A stretch of 21,899 nucleotides of DNA from Saccoglossus kowalevskii (Eukaryota > Hemichordata > Enteropneusta > Harrimaniidae): assembly GCF_000003605.2 (NCBI RefSeq), contig NW_003115170.1:1-21899 (forward strand). Direction: 5' to 3'. Under the pieces are notes generated by a model. It was not told the origin of the DNA. It made no database searches and saw nothing but the letters and a program-made list of their open reading frames with translations. This document shows positions 1-9,084 of the stretch, piece by piece. Every line of letters begins with the position of its first letter. The stretch's first letter is position 1. The position numbers and the translations under genes are program-made.

Positions 1-705
1 ATTCACATCCTTGGCTGCCATCAACTGTGGTTCACATACCCAGCTGCCATCAACTGTGGTTCACATACCTGGCTGCTGCATCAACCGTGGTTCACGTACC
101 TGGCTGCTGCATCAACTGTGGTTCACATACCTGGCTGCCATCAACTGTGGTTCACATCCTTGACTGCCATCAACTGTGGTTCACATCCTTGACTGCCATC
201 AACTGTGGTTCACATACCTGGCTGCCATCAACTGTGGTTCACCTCTTCGGCAGCCATCAACTGTGGTTCACCTCCTTGGCTGCCATCAAATGTGGTTCAC
301 ATCCTTGACTGCCATCAACTGTGGTTCACATCCTTGACTGCCATCAACTGTGATTCACATCCTTGACTGCCATCAACTGTGGATCACATCCTTGACTGCC
401 ATCAACTGTGGTTTACATCCTTGGCTGCCATCAACAACTGTGGTTCACATCCTTGTCTGCCATCAACTGTGGATCACATCCTTGACTGCCATCAATTGTG
501 GTTCACATACCTGGCTGCCATCAAATGTGGTTCACATCCTTGACTGCCATCAACTGTGGTTCACATCCTTGACTGCCATCAACTGTGGTTCACATCCTTG
601 ACTGCCATCAACTGTGGTTCACATCCTTGACTGCCATCAACTGTGGTTCACCTTCTTGACAGCCATCAACAACTGTAGTTCACATCCTTGACTGCCATCA
701 ACTGT
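1..705 (+). repeat. Left-edge array segment of regular higher-order units
   Basis: The segment opens with a unit reading CATACCCAGCTGCC (near 38), followed by two 31-bp GCTGCTGCATC units. It then has a CCTCTTCGGCAGCC unit near 240, a CATCAAATG unit near 285, the diagnostic cassette at 350, a CTTGTCTGCC unit near 450 and a CAACAACTGTAG unit near 668. Nothing other than repeat is visible. The window begins inside a unit, so the true start of the array lies further left. Confidence 0.9.
350..443 (+). repeat. Diagnostic higher-order cassette (GTGATTC / GTGGATC / GTGGTTTAC / CAACAACTG), first of about 15 copies
   Basis: Three consecutive units carry GTGATTCAC, then GTGGATCAC, then GTGGTTTAC, and the string closes with a 32-bp unit containing CATCAACAACTG. 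The same ordered string starts at 350, 1291, 2407, 3409, 5988, 6897, 8399, 11096, 12005, 13621, 15739, 16917, 17500, 18412 and 19739. Spacings range from 583 to 2697 bp, with several near 0.9-1.1 kb, so this is a loose higher-order repeat rather than a fixed period. Truncated versions at about 14450 and 20570 keep only the first two units. A further GTGGATC unit usually follows the string 3 units later. Confidence 0.9.
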
Positions 706-2000
706 GATTCACATCATTGACTGCCATCAACTGTGGTTCACATCCTTGGCCGTTATCATCAACTGTGGTTCACATCCTTGGCTGCCATCAACTGTGGTTC
801 ACATACCCAGCTGCCATCAACTGTGGTTCACATACCTGGCTGCTGCATCAACCGTGGTTCACGTACCTGGCTGCTGCATCAACTGTGGTTCACATACCTG
901 GCTGCCATCAACTGTGGTTCACATCCTTGACTGCCATCAACTGTGGTTCACATCCTTGACTGCCATCAACTGTGGTTCACCTACTTGGCAGCCATCAACT
1001 GTGGTTCACATCCTTGGCTGCCATCAACTGTGGTTCACATCCTTGACAGCCATCAACTGTGGTTCACATCTTTGACTGCCATCAACTGTGGTTCACATCC
1101 TTGACTGCCATCAACTGTGGTTCACATACCTGGCTGCCATTAACTGTGTTTCACCTCTTCGGCAGCCATCAACTGTGGATCACATCCTTGACTGCCATCA
1201 ACTGTGGTTCACCTCCTTGACTGCCATCAAATGTGGTTCACATCCTTGACTGCCATCAACTGTGATTCACATCCTTGACTGCCATCAACTGTGATTCACA
1301 TCCTTGACTGCCATCAACTGTGGATCACATCCTTGACTGCCATCAACTGTGGTTTACATCCTTGGCTGCCATCAACAACTGTGGTTCACATCCTTGACTG
1401 CCATCAACTGTGGATCACATCCTTGACTGCCATCAACTGTGGTTCACATACCTGGCAGCCATCAACTGTGGTTCACCTACCTGGCCGCCATTATCAACTG
1501 TGGTTCACATCCTTGACTGCCATCAACTGTGGTTCACATACCTGGCCGCCATCATCAACTGTGGTTCACCTCCTTGGCAATCATCAACTGTGGTTCACAT
1601 CCTTGACTGCCATCAACTGTGGTTCACATCCTTGACTGCCATCAACTGTGGTTCACATCATTGACTGCCATCAACTGTGGTTCACATCCTTGACTGCCAT
1701 CAACTGTGGTTCACATCCTTGACTGCCATCAACTGTGGTTCACCTTCTTGGCAGCCATCAACTGTGGTTCACATCCTTGGCTGCCCATCAACTGTGGTTC
1801 ACATCCTTGACAGCCATCAACTGTGGTTCACATCTTTGGCAGCCATCAACTGTGGTTCACATCCTTGGCTGCCATCAACTGTGGTTCACATACCTGGCTG
1901 CCATCAACTGTGGTTCACATACCTGGCTGCTGCATCAACTGTGGTTCACATACCCGGCTGCTGCATCAACTGTGGTTCACATACCAGGCTGCCATCAACT
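706..2000 (+). repeat. Higher-order block shared with about 7784-9084 and about 11450-12700
   Basis: The ordered markers are a CATCATTGACTG unit (near 706), CCGTTATCATC (near 749), CCCAGCTGCC (near 806), two 31-bp units (840-895), CTTCGGCAGCC (near 1157), CATCAAATG (near 1226), the cassette at 1291, CCGCCATTATC (near 1487), GGCAATCATC (near 1576), the 30-bp GCTGCCCATC unit (near 1781), and two 31-bp units (1925-1980). The block matches 7784-9084 at an offset of about 7077 that rises to 7110, and about 11.45-12.7 kb at an offset of about 10685-10714. Those offset changes are accounted for by whole units and, in the 8.3 kb copy, four single-base insertions. Confidence 0.82.
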
Positions 2001-3245
2001 GTGGTTCACATCCTTGACTGCCATCAACTGTGGTTCACATCCTTGACTGCCATCAACTGTGGTTCACATCCTTGACTGCCATCAAATGTGGTTCACCTTC
2101 TTGGCAGCCATCACCTGTGGTTCACATCCTTGGCTGCCATCACCTGTGGTTCACATCCTTGACAGCCATCAACTGTGATTCACATCTTTGACTGCCATCA
2201 ACTGTGGTTCACATCCTTGACTGCCATCAACTGTGGTTCACATACCTGGCTGCCATCAACTGTGGTTCACCTCTTCGGCAGCCATCAACTGTGGATCACA
2301 TCCTTGACTGCCATCAACTGTGGTTCACCTCCTTGACTGCCATCAAATGCGGTTCACATCCTTGACTGCCATCAACTGTGGTTCACATCCTTGACTGCCA
2401 TCAACTGTGATTCACATCCTTGACTGCCATCAACTGTGGATCACATCCTTGACTGCCATCAACTGTGGTTTACATCCTTGGCTGCCATCAACAACTGTGG
2501 TTCACATCCTTGACTGCCATCAACTGTGGATCACATCCTTGACTGCCATCAATTGTGGTTCACATACCTGGCTTCCATCAACTGTGGTTCACATCCTTGA
2601 CTGTCATCAAATGTGGTTCACATCCTTGACTGCCATCAACTGTGGTTCACCTTCTTGGCAGCCACCAACAACTGTAGTTCACATCCTTGACTGCCATCAA
2701 CTGTGATTCACATCATTGACTGCCATCAACTGTGGTTCACATCCTTGGCCGTTATCATCAACTGTGGTTCACATCCTTGGCTGCCATCAACTGTGGTTCA
2801 CATACCTGGCTGCCATCAACTGTGGTTCACATACCTGGCTGCTGCATCAACTGTGGTTCACGTACCTGGCTGCTGCATCAACTGTGGTTCACATACCTGG
2901 CTGCCATCAACTGTGGTTCACATCCTTGACTGCCACCAACTGTGGTTCACATCCTTGACTGCCATCAACTGTGGTTCACCTTCTTGGCAGCCATCAACTG
3001 TGGTTCACATCCTTGGCTGCCATCAACTGTGGTTCACATCCTTGACAGCCATCAACTGTGGTTCACATACCTGGCTGCCATTAACTGTGGTTCACTTCTT
3101 CGGCAGCCATCAACTGTGGATCACATCCTTGACTGCCATCAACTGTGGTTCACCTCCTTGACTGCCATCAAATGTGGTTCACATCCTTGACTGCCATCAA
3201 CAGTGATTCACATCCTTGGCTGTTATTAACAACAGTGATTCACAT
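1873..3245 (+). repeat. 1.37-kb higher-order block, near-identical to 17877-19279
   Basis: The shared run includes two CATCACCTG units (near 2110 and 2140), CATCAAATGCGG (near 2342), the cassette at 2407, GGCTTCCATC (near 2571), CTGTCATCAAATG (near 2601), CCACCAACAACTG (near 2663), CCGTTATCATC (near 2748) and the GGCTGTTATTAACAACAG unit (near 3219). The offset to the distant copy is 16005 bp for most of its length and 16034 after the 19-kb copy gains one 29-bp unit near 18.98 kb. Similarity breaks at 3245/19279, where the next units differ. One visible base difference lies in the paired 31-bp units (CCCGG here, CCTGG there). Confidence 0.83.
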
Positions 3246-3640
3246 ACCTGGCTGCCATCAACTGTGGTTCACCTCTTCGGCAGCCATCAACTGTGGATCA
3301 CATCCTTGACTGCCATCAACTGTGGTTCACCTCCTTGACTGCCATCAAATGTGGTTCACATCCTTGACTGCCATCAACTGTGGTTCACATCCTTGACTGC
3401 CATCAACTGTGATTCACATCCTTGACTGCCATCAACTGTGGATCACATCCTTGACTGCCATCAACTGTGGTTTACATCCTTGGCTGCCATCAACAACTGT
3501 GGTTCACATCCTTGACTGCCATCAACTGTGGATCACATCCTTGACTGCCATCAACTGTGGTTCACATACCAGGCAGCCATCAACTGTGGTTCACCTACCT
3601 GGCCACCATTATCAACTGTGGTTCACATCCTTGGCAGCCA
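3246..3640 (+). repeat. Short regular segment with one full cassette
   Basis: After the TTATTAACAACAG unit the pattern jumps back to a CTTCGGCAGCC unit (near 3275), CATCAAATG (near 3345), the diagnostic cassette at 3409 and a CCACCATTATC unit (near 3605). The repetition of the CTTCGG-to-CATCAAATG string twice within about 200 bp (near 3090-3170 and 3275-3345) looks like a local duplication of a few units. Nothing but repeat is present. Confidence 0.82.
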
Positions 3641-4460
3641 TCAATTGTGGATCGAATCCTTGATTGCCATCAACTGTGATATACATCCTTGACTGCAATT
3701 AACTGTGGTTCACATCCTTGGCTGCCATCAACTGTGGTTCACATACCTGGCCGCCATTATCAATTGTGGTACACATCCTTGACTGCCATCAACTGTGGTT
3801 CACATCCTTGACTGCCATCAACCATGGTTCACATCCTTGACTGCCATCAACAATGGTTCACATCCCTGGCTGCCATCAACTGTGGTTCACATACCTGGCC
3901 GCCATTATCAATTGTGGTACACATCCTTGACTGCCATTAACTGTGCTTCACATACCTGGCCGCCATTATCAATTGTGGTTCACATCCTTCACTGCCATCA
4001 ACTGTGGTTGACCTCCTTGACTGCCATTAACTGTGGTTCATCTCCTTGACTGCCATCAACTATGGTTCACACCCCTGGTTGCCATCATCAACTGTGGCTC
4101 ACATCCTTGGCTGCCAGGCTGCCATCAACTGTGGTTCACATACCTGGCCACCATTATCAATTGTGGTTAACATCTTCGACTGCCATTAACTGTGGTTCAC
4201 CTTCTCGACTGCCATCAGCTGTGGTTCACATCTTTGACTGCAATTAACTGTGGTTCACACCCCTGGTTGCCATCATCAACTGTGGATCACATCCTTGATT
4301 GCCATCAATTGTGGTTCACATCCTTGGCTGCCATCAACTGTGGTTCACATCCTTGACTGCTATCAACCGTGGATCACATCCTTGACTGCCATCAACTGTG
4401 GTTCACATCCTTGGCTGCCATCAACAACTGTGGTTCACATCCTTGACTGCCATCAACTGT

Positions 4461-4640
4461 GATTCACATCATTGACTGCCAGCAACTGTGGTTCACATCC
4501 TTGGCCGTTATCATCAACTGTGTTTCATATCTTCGACTGTCATCAACTGTGATTCACATCATTGACTGCCATCAACTGTGGTTCACATCCTTGGCCGTTA
4601 TCATCAACTGTGTTTCACATCTTCGACTGTCATCAATCGT
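4461..4640 (+). repeat. Tandem 90-bp trimer, two copies
   Basis: A three-unit string repeats immediately: GTGATTCACATCATTGACTG, then a CCGTTATCATC unit, then a TGTGTTTCA(T/C)ATCTTCGAC unit. GATTCAC begins at 4461 and again at 4551, giving a 90-bp period (29+32+29). The pair is retained at 9627 and 9717 in the distant duplicate, so this local duplication came before the 3.2-kb duplication. Confidence 0.8.
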
Positions 4641-4801
4641 GGATCACATCCTTGACTGCCATCAACTGTGGTTCACATACCTGGCTGCCATCAACTGTGG
4701 TTCACATCCTTGGCTGCCATCAACTGTGGTTCACATACATGGCCGCCATCATCAACTGTGGTTCATATCCTTGACTGCCATCAACTGTGTTTCACATCCT
4801 T

Positions 4802-4975
4802 GATTGCCATCAACTGTGGTTCACCTCCTTGGTAGCCATCAACTGTGGTTCACATCCTTGACTGCCATCAACTGTGTTTCACATCCTTGATTGCCATCAA
4901 CTGTAGTTCACCTCCTTGGTAGTCATTAACTGTGGTTCACATCCTTGACTGCCATCAACTGTTATTCACATCCCT
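4802..4975 (+). repeat. Tandem 87-bp trimer, present twice here and once in the distant copy
   Basis: TTGATTGCC followed by a CCTCCTTGGTAG unit and a standard unit occurs at about 4800 and again exactly 87 bp later. The second copy has its own changes (CTGTAGTTCACC, GGTAGTCATTAAC). In the partner segment near 9966 only one trimer remains, which explains the 87-bp change in offset. This is a clear three-unit gain or loss between otherwise near-identical duplicates. Confidence 0.82.
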
Positions 4976-5050
4976 GGCTGCCATCAACTGTGGTTCACGT
5001 CCCTGGCTGCCATCATCAACCGTGGTTAACATTCTTGACTGACATCAACT

Positions 5051-7130
5051 GTGGTTCACGTCCTTGGCTGCCATCAACTGTGGTTCACATACCTGGCTGC
5101 CATCAACTGTGGTTCGCATACCTGGCTGCCATCAACTGTGGTTCACATACCTGGCTGCTGCATCAACTGTGGTTCACATACCTGGCTGCTGCATCAACTG
5201 TGGTTCACATACCTGGCTGCCATCAACTGTGGTTCACATCCTTGACTGCCATCAACTGTGGTTCACATCCTTGACTGCCATCAACTGTGGTTCACATCCT
5301 TGACTGCCATCAACTGTGGTTTACATCCTTGACTGCCATCAACTGTGGTTCACCTTCTTGGCAGCCATCAACTGTGGTTCACATCCTTGGATGCCCATCA
5401 ACTGTGGTTCACATCCTTGACAGCCATCAACTGTGGTTCACATCTTTGGCAGCCATCAACTGTGGTTCAAATCCTTGGCTGCCATCAACTGTGGTTCACA
5501 TACCTGGCTGCCATCAACTGCGGTTCACGTACCTGGCTGCTGCATCAACTGTGGTTCACATACCTGGCTGCTGCATCAACTGTGGTTCACATACCTGGCT
5601 GCCATCAACTGTGGTTCACATCCTTGACTGCCATCAAATGTGGTTCACATCCTTGACTGCCATCAACTGTGGTTCACCTTCTTGGCAGCCATCAACTGTG
5701 GTTCACATCCTTGGCTGCCATCAACTGTGGTTCACATCCTTGACAGCCATCAACTGTGGTTCACATCTTTGACTGCCATCAACTGTGGTTCACATCCTTG
5801 ACTGCCATCAACTGTGGTTCACATACCTGGCTGCCATCAACTGTGGTTCACCTTTTCGGCAGCCATCAACTGTGGATCACATCCTTGACTGCCATCAACT
5901 GTGGTTCACCTCCTTGGCTGCCATCAAATGTGGTTCACATCCTTGACTGCCATCAACTGTGGTTCACATCCTTGACTGCCATCAACTGTGATTCACATCC
6001 TTGACTGCCATCAACTGTGGATCACATCCTTGACTGCCATCAACTGTGGTTTACATCCTTGGCTGCCATCAACAACTGTGGTTCACATCCTTGCCTGCCA
6101 TCAACTGTGGATCACATCCTTGACTGCCATCAATTGTGGTTCACATACCTGGCTGCCATCAAATGTGGTTCACATCCTTGACTGCCATCAACTGTGGTTC
6201 ACATCCTTGACTGCCATCAACTGTGGTTCATATCCTTGACTGCTATCAACTGTGGTTCACATCCTTGACTGCCATCAACTGTGGTTCACCTTCTTGGCAG
6301 CCATCAACAACTGTAGTTCACATCCTTGACTGCCATCAACTGTGATTCACATCATTGACTGCCATCAACTGTGGTTCACATACCCAGCTGCCATCAACTG
6401 TGGTTCACATACCTGGCTGCTGCATCAACCGTGGTTCACGTACCTGGCTGCTGCATCAACTGTGGTTCACATACCTGGCTGCCATCAACTGTGGTTCACA
6501 TCCTTGACTGCCATCAACTGTGGTTCACATCCTTGACTGCCATCAACTGTGGTTCACATCCTTGACTGCCATCAACTGTGGTTCACCTTCTTGGCAGCCA
6601 TCAACTGTGGTTCACATCCTTGGCTGCCATCAACTGTGGTTCACATCCTTGACAGCCATCAACTGTGGTTCACATCTTTGACTGCCATCAACTGTGGTTC
6701 ACATCCTTGACTGCCATCAACTGTGGTTCACATACCTGGCTGCCATTAACTGTGGTTCACCTCTTCGGCAGCCATCAACTGTGGATCACATCCTTGACTG
6801 CCATCAACTGTGGTTCACCTCCTTGACTGCCATCAAATGTGGTTCACATCCTTGACTGCCATCAACTGTGGTTCACATCCTTGACTGCCATCAACTGTGA
6901 TTCACATCCTTGACTGCCATCAACTGTGGATCACATCCTTGACTGCCATCAACTGTGGTTTACATCCTTGGCTGCCATCAACAACTGTGGTTCACATCCT
7001 TGACTGCCATCAACTGTGGATCACATCCTTGACTGCCATCAACTGTGGTTCACATACCAGGCAGCCATCAACTGTGGTTCACCTACCTGGCCACCATTAT
7101 CAACTGTGGTTCACATCCTTGACTGCCATC
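5051..7130 (+). repeat. Regular higher-order segment right of the divergent block
   Basis: Ordered markers: two 31-bp units (near 5155-5205), a GGATGCCCATC variant of the 30-bp unit (near 5388), two more 31-bp units (near 5535-5575), CCTTTTCGGCAGCC (near 5853), the cassette at 5988, CTTGCCTGCC (near 6093), CTGCTATCAAC (near 6240), CAACAACTGTAG (near 6305), CCCAGCTGCC (near 6384), two 31-bp units (near 6415-6465), CTTCGGCAGCC (near 6765), the cassette at 6897 and CCACCATTATC (near 7090). The part from about 6365 continues with near identity at 15207. Confidence 0.8.
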
Positions 7131-7445
7131 AACTGTGGTTCACATCTTTGACTGCCATCAACTGTGGTTCACATACCTGGCTGCCATCAACTGTGGTTCA
7201 CATACCTGGCTGCTGCATCAACTGTGGTTCACATACCTGGCTGCTGCATCAACTGTGGTTCACATACCTGGCTGCCATCAACTGTGGTTCACATCCTTGA
7301 CTGCCATCAACTGTGGTTCACATCCTTGACTGCCATCAACTGTTGTTCACATCCTTGACTGCCATCAACTGTGGTTTACATCCTTGACTGCCATCAACTG
7401 TGGTTCACCTTCTTGGCAGCCATCAACTGTGGTTCACATCCTTGG
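6365..7445 (+). repeat. 1.1-kb block, near-identical to 15207-16287
   Basis: From the CCCAGCTGCC unit near 6384, through the cassette at 6897 and the paired 31-bp units near 7205-7255, to the GTGGTTTACATCC unit near 7373, the order matches 15225 onward at a constant offset of 8842 bp. The copies separate near 7445/16287, where the later one has a 30-bp GGATGCCCATC unit instead. On the left the 15-kb copy has additional CCGTTATCATC units that are missing here. One private change is CTGTTGTTC near 7342. Confidence 0.8.
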
Positions 7446-7783
7446 CTGCCATCAACTGTGGTTCACATACCTGGCTGCCATCAACTGTGGTTCACATACC
7501 TGGCTGCTGCATCAACTGTGGTTCACATACCTGGCTGCTGCATCAACTGTGGTTCACATACCAGGCTGCCATCAACTGTGGTTCACATCCTTGACTGCCA
7601 TCAACTGTGGTTCACATCCTTGACTGCCATCAACTGTGGTTCACATCCTTGACTGCCATCAAATGTGGTTCACCTTCTTGGCAGCCATCACCTGTGGTTC
7701 ACATCCTTGGCTGCCATCACCTGTGGTTCACATCCTTGACAGCCATCAACTGTGATTCACATCTTTGACTGCCATCAACTGTG
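7131..7783 (+). repeat. Connecting segment with two pairs of 31-bp units and paired CATCACCTG units
   Basis: Two sets of paired GCTGCTGCATC units lie near 7205-7255 and 7500-7550. They are followed by CATCAAATG (near 7660), two CATCACCTG units (near 7687 and 7716) and a GTGATTCACATCTTTGAC unit (near 7752). The stretch 7440-7765 matches about 1860-2190 at offset 5577 and also about 17.88-18.19 kb. Confidence 0.78.
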
Positions 7784-9084
7784 GTTCACATCATTGACTG
7801 CCATCAACTGTGGTTCACATCCTTGGCCGTTATCATCAACTGTGGTTCACATCCTTGGCTGCCATCAACTGTGGTTCACATACCCAGCTGCCATCAACTG
7901 TGGTTCACATACCTGGCTGCTGCATCAACCGTGGTTCACGTACCTGGCTGCTGCATCAACTGTGGTTCACATACCTGGCTGCCATCAACTGTGGTTCACA
8001 TCCTTGACTGCCATCAACTGTGGTTCACATCCTTGACTGCCATCAACTGTGGTTCACATCCTTGACTGCCATCAACTGTGGTTCACCTACTTGGCAGCCA
8101 TCAACTGTGGTTCACATCCTTGGCTGCCATCAACTGTGGTTCACATCCTTGGCTGCCATCAACTGTGGTTCACATCTTTGACTGCCATCAACTGTGGTTC
8201 ACATCCTTGACTGCCATCAACTGTGGTTCACATACCTGGCTGCCATTAACTGTGGTTCACCTCTTCGGCAGCCATCAAACTGTGGATCACATCCTTGACT
8301 GCCATCAACTGTGGTTTCACCTCCTTGACTGCCATCAAATGTGGTTCACATCCTTGACTGCCATCAACTGTGATTCACATCCTTGACTGCCATCAACTGT
8401 GATTCACATCCTTGACTGCCATCAACTGTGGATCACATCCTTGACTGCCATCAACTGTGGTTTTACATCCTTGGCTGCCATCAAACAACTGTGGTTCACA
8501 TCCTTGACTGCCATCAACTGTGGATCACATCCTTGACTGCCATCAACTGTGGTTCACATACCTGGCAGCCATCAACTGTGGTTCACCTACCTGGCCGCCA
8601 TTATCAACTGTGGTTCACATCCTTGACTGCCATCAACTGTGGTTCACATACCTGGCCGCCATCATCAACTGTGGTTCACCTCCTTGGCAATCATCAACTG
8701 TGGTTCACATCCTTGACTGCCATCAACTGTGGTTCACATCCTTGACTGCCATCAACTGTGGTTCACATCATTGACTGCCATCAACTGTGGTTCACATCCT
8801 TGACTGCCATCAACTGTGGTTCACATCCTTGACTGCCATCAACTGTGGTTCACCTTCTTGGCAGCCATCAACTGTGGTTCACATCCTTGGCTGCCCATCA
8901 ACTGTGGTGCACATCCTTGACAGCCATCAACTGTGGTTCACATCTTTGGCAGCCATCAACTGTGGTTCACATCCTTGGCTGCCATCAACTGTGGTTCACA
9001 TACCTGGCTGCCATCAACTGTGGTTCACATACCTGGATGCTGCATCAACTGTGGTTCACATACCAGGCTGCCATCAACTGTGGT
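7784..9084 (+). repeat. Copy of the 706-2000 block carrying clustered single-base insertions
   Basis: The marker order matches 706-2000. Four one-base homopolymer extensions occur between about 8275 and 8485: CATCAAACTG, GTGGTTTCACC, GGTTTTACATCC and CATCAAACAACTG. Every other cassette copy lacks these. Only one 31-bp unit remains near 9036 (written GGATGCTGCATC) where the related blocks have two. The block stops abruptly near 9084, where the second divergent block begins. Confidence 0.8.

Larger units (their letters stand above)
3641..5050 (+). repeat. Block of divergent monomers (first copy)
   Basis: The 29-bp phase continues but units carry many private changes: CAATTGTGGTACAC, CATGGTTCAC, CACACCCCTGGTTGCC, GGTTAACATCTTCGACTGCC, TGTGTTTCATATC and CAACTGTTATTC. 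A 37-bp unit near 4110 has an extra GCTGCCAG-type slip (GGCTGCCAGGCTGCC). Canonical units are rare here, unlike the flanks. From about 3918 on, this block is repeated almost exactly at 9084-10130. Divergent monomers of this type are expected in older or less homogenised parts of a satellite. No gene or mobile element is seen. Confidence 0.85.
3918..7130 (+). repeat. 3.2-kb duplicated segment, copy 1 (partner 9084-12238)
   Basis: Marker units line up with the second copy at offset 5166 between 4062 and 4800, at 5079 between 5051 and 5627, and at 5108 from 5756 onward. The steps are exactly minus 87 and plus 29 bp, that is three units and one unit. Few substitutions are seen: GGTTGACC versus GGTTCACC near 4008/9174, and CCAGCAACTG versus CCATCAACTG near 4480/9646. 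The left junction lies near 3918/9084, where upstream units differ. The right end lies near 7130/12238 and is blurred by the higher-order repeat. Confidence 0.85.

Noticed and set aside
350-480. Patterned GATC (GTGGATCAC) as functional Dam or replication-control sites.
   Set aside because: The GATC arises from a single T-to-A change in one monomer type and follows the higher-order pattern. Nothing else suggests a bacterial replicon.
3210-3245. TTATTAACAACAG unit as the end of a mobile element or target-site duplication.
   Set aside because: It recurs in the same phase near 14526, 19256, 20644 and 21828 as a normal 32-bp unit variant, with no inverted terminal repeats or transposase nearby.
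5287-5772. Long forward open reading frames (161 codons here; also 13930-14406 and 20048-20524 with 158 codons, 2703-3161 with 152) as a repeat-protein gene.
   Set aside because: They begin at GTG or TTG within the repeat, with no ATG start, ribosome-binding or splice context. They overlap in several frames with the same shifted peptide and all end at the TGA built into the unit. No signal peptide, domain or codon bias is present. They are expected from a 29-bp repeat with occasional TGA-to-TGG variants.
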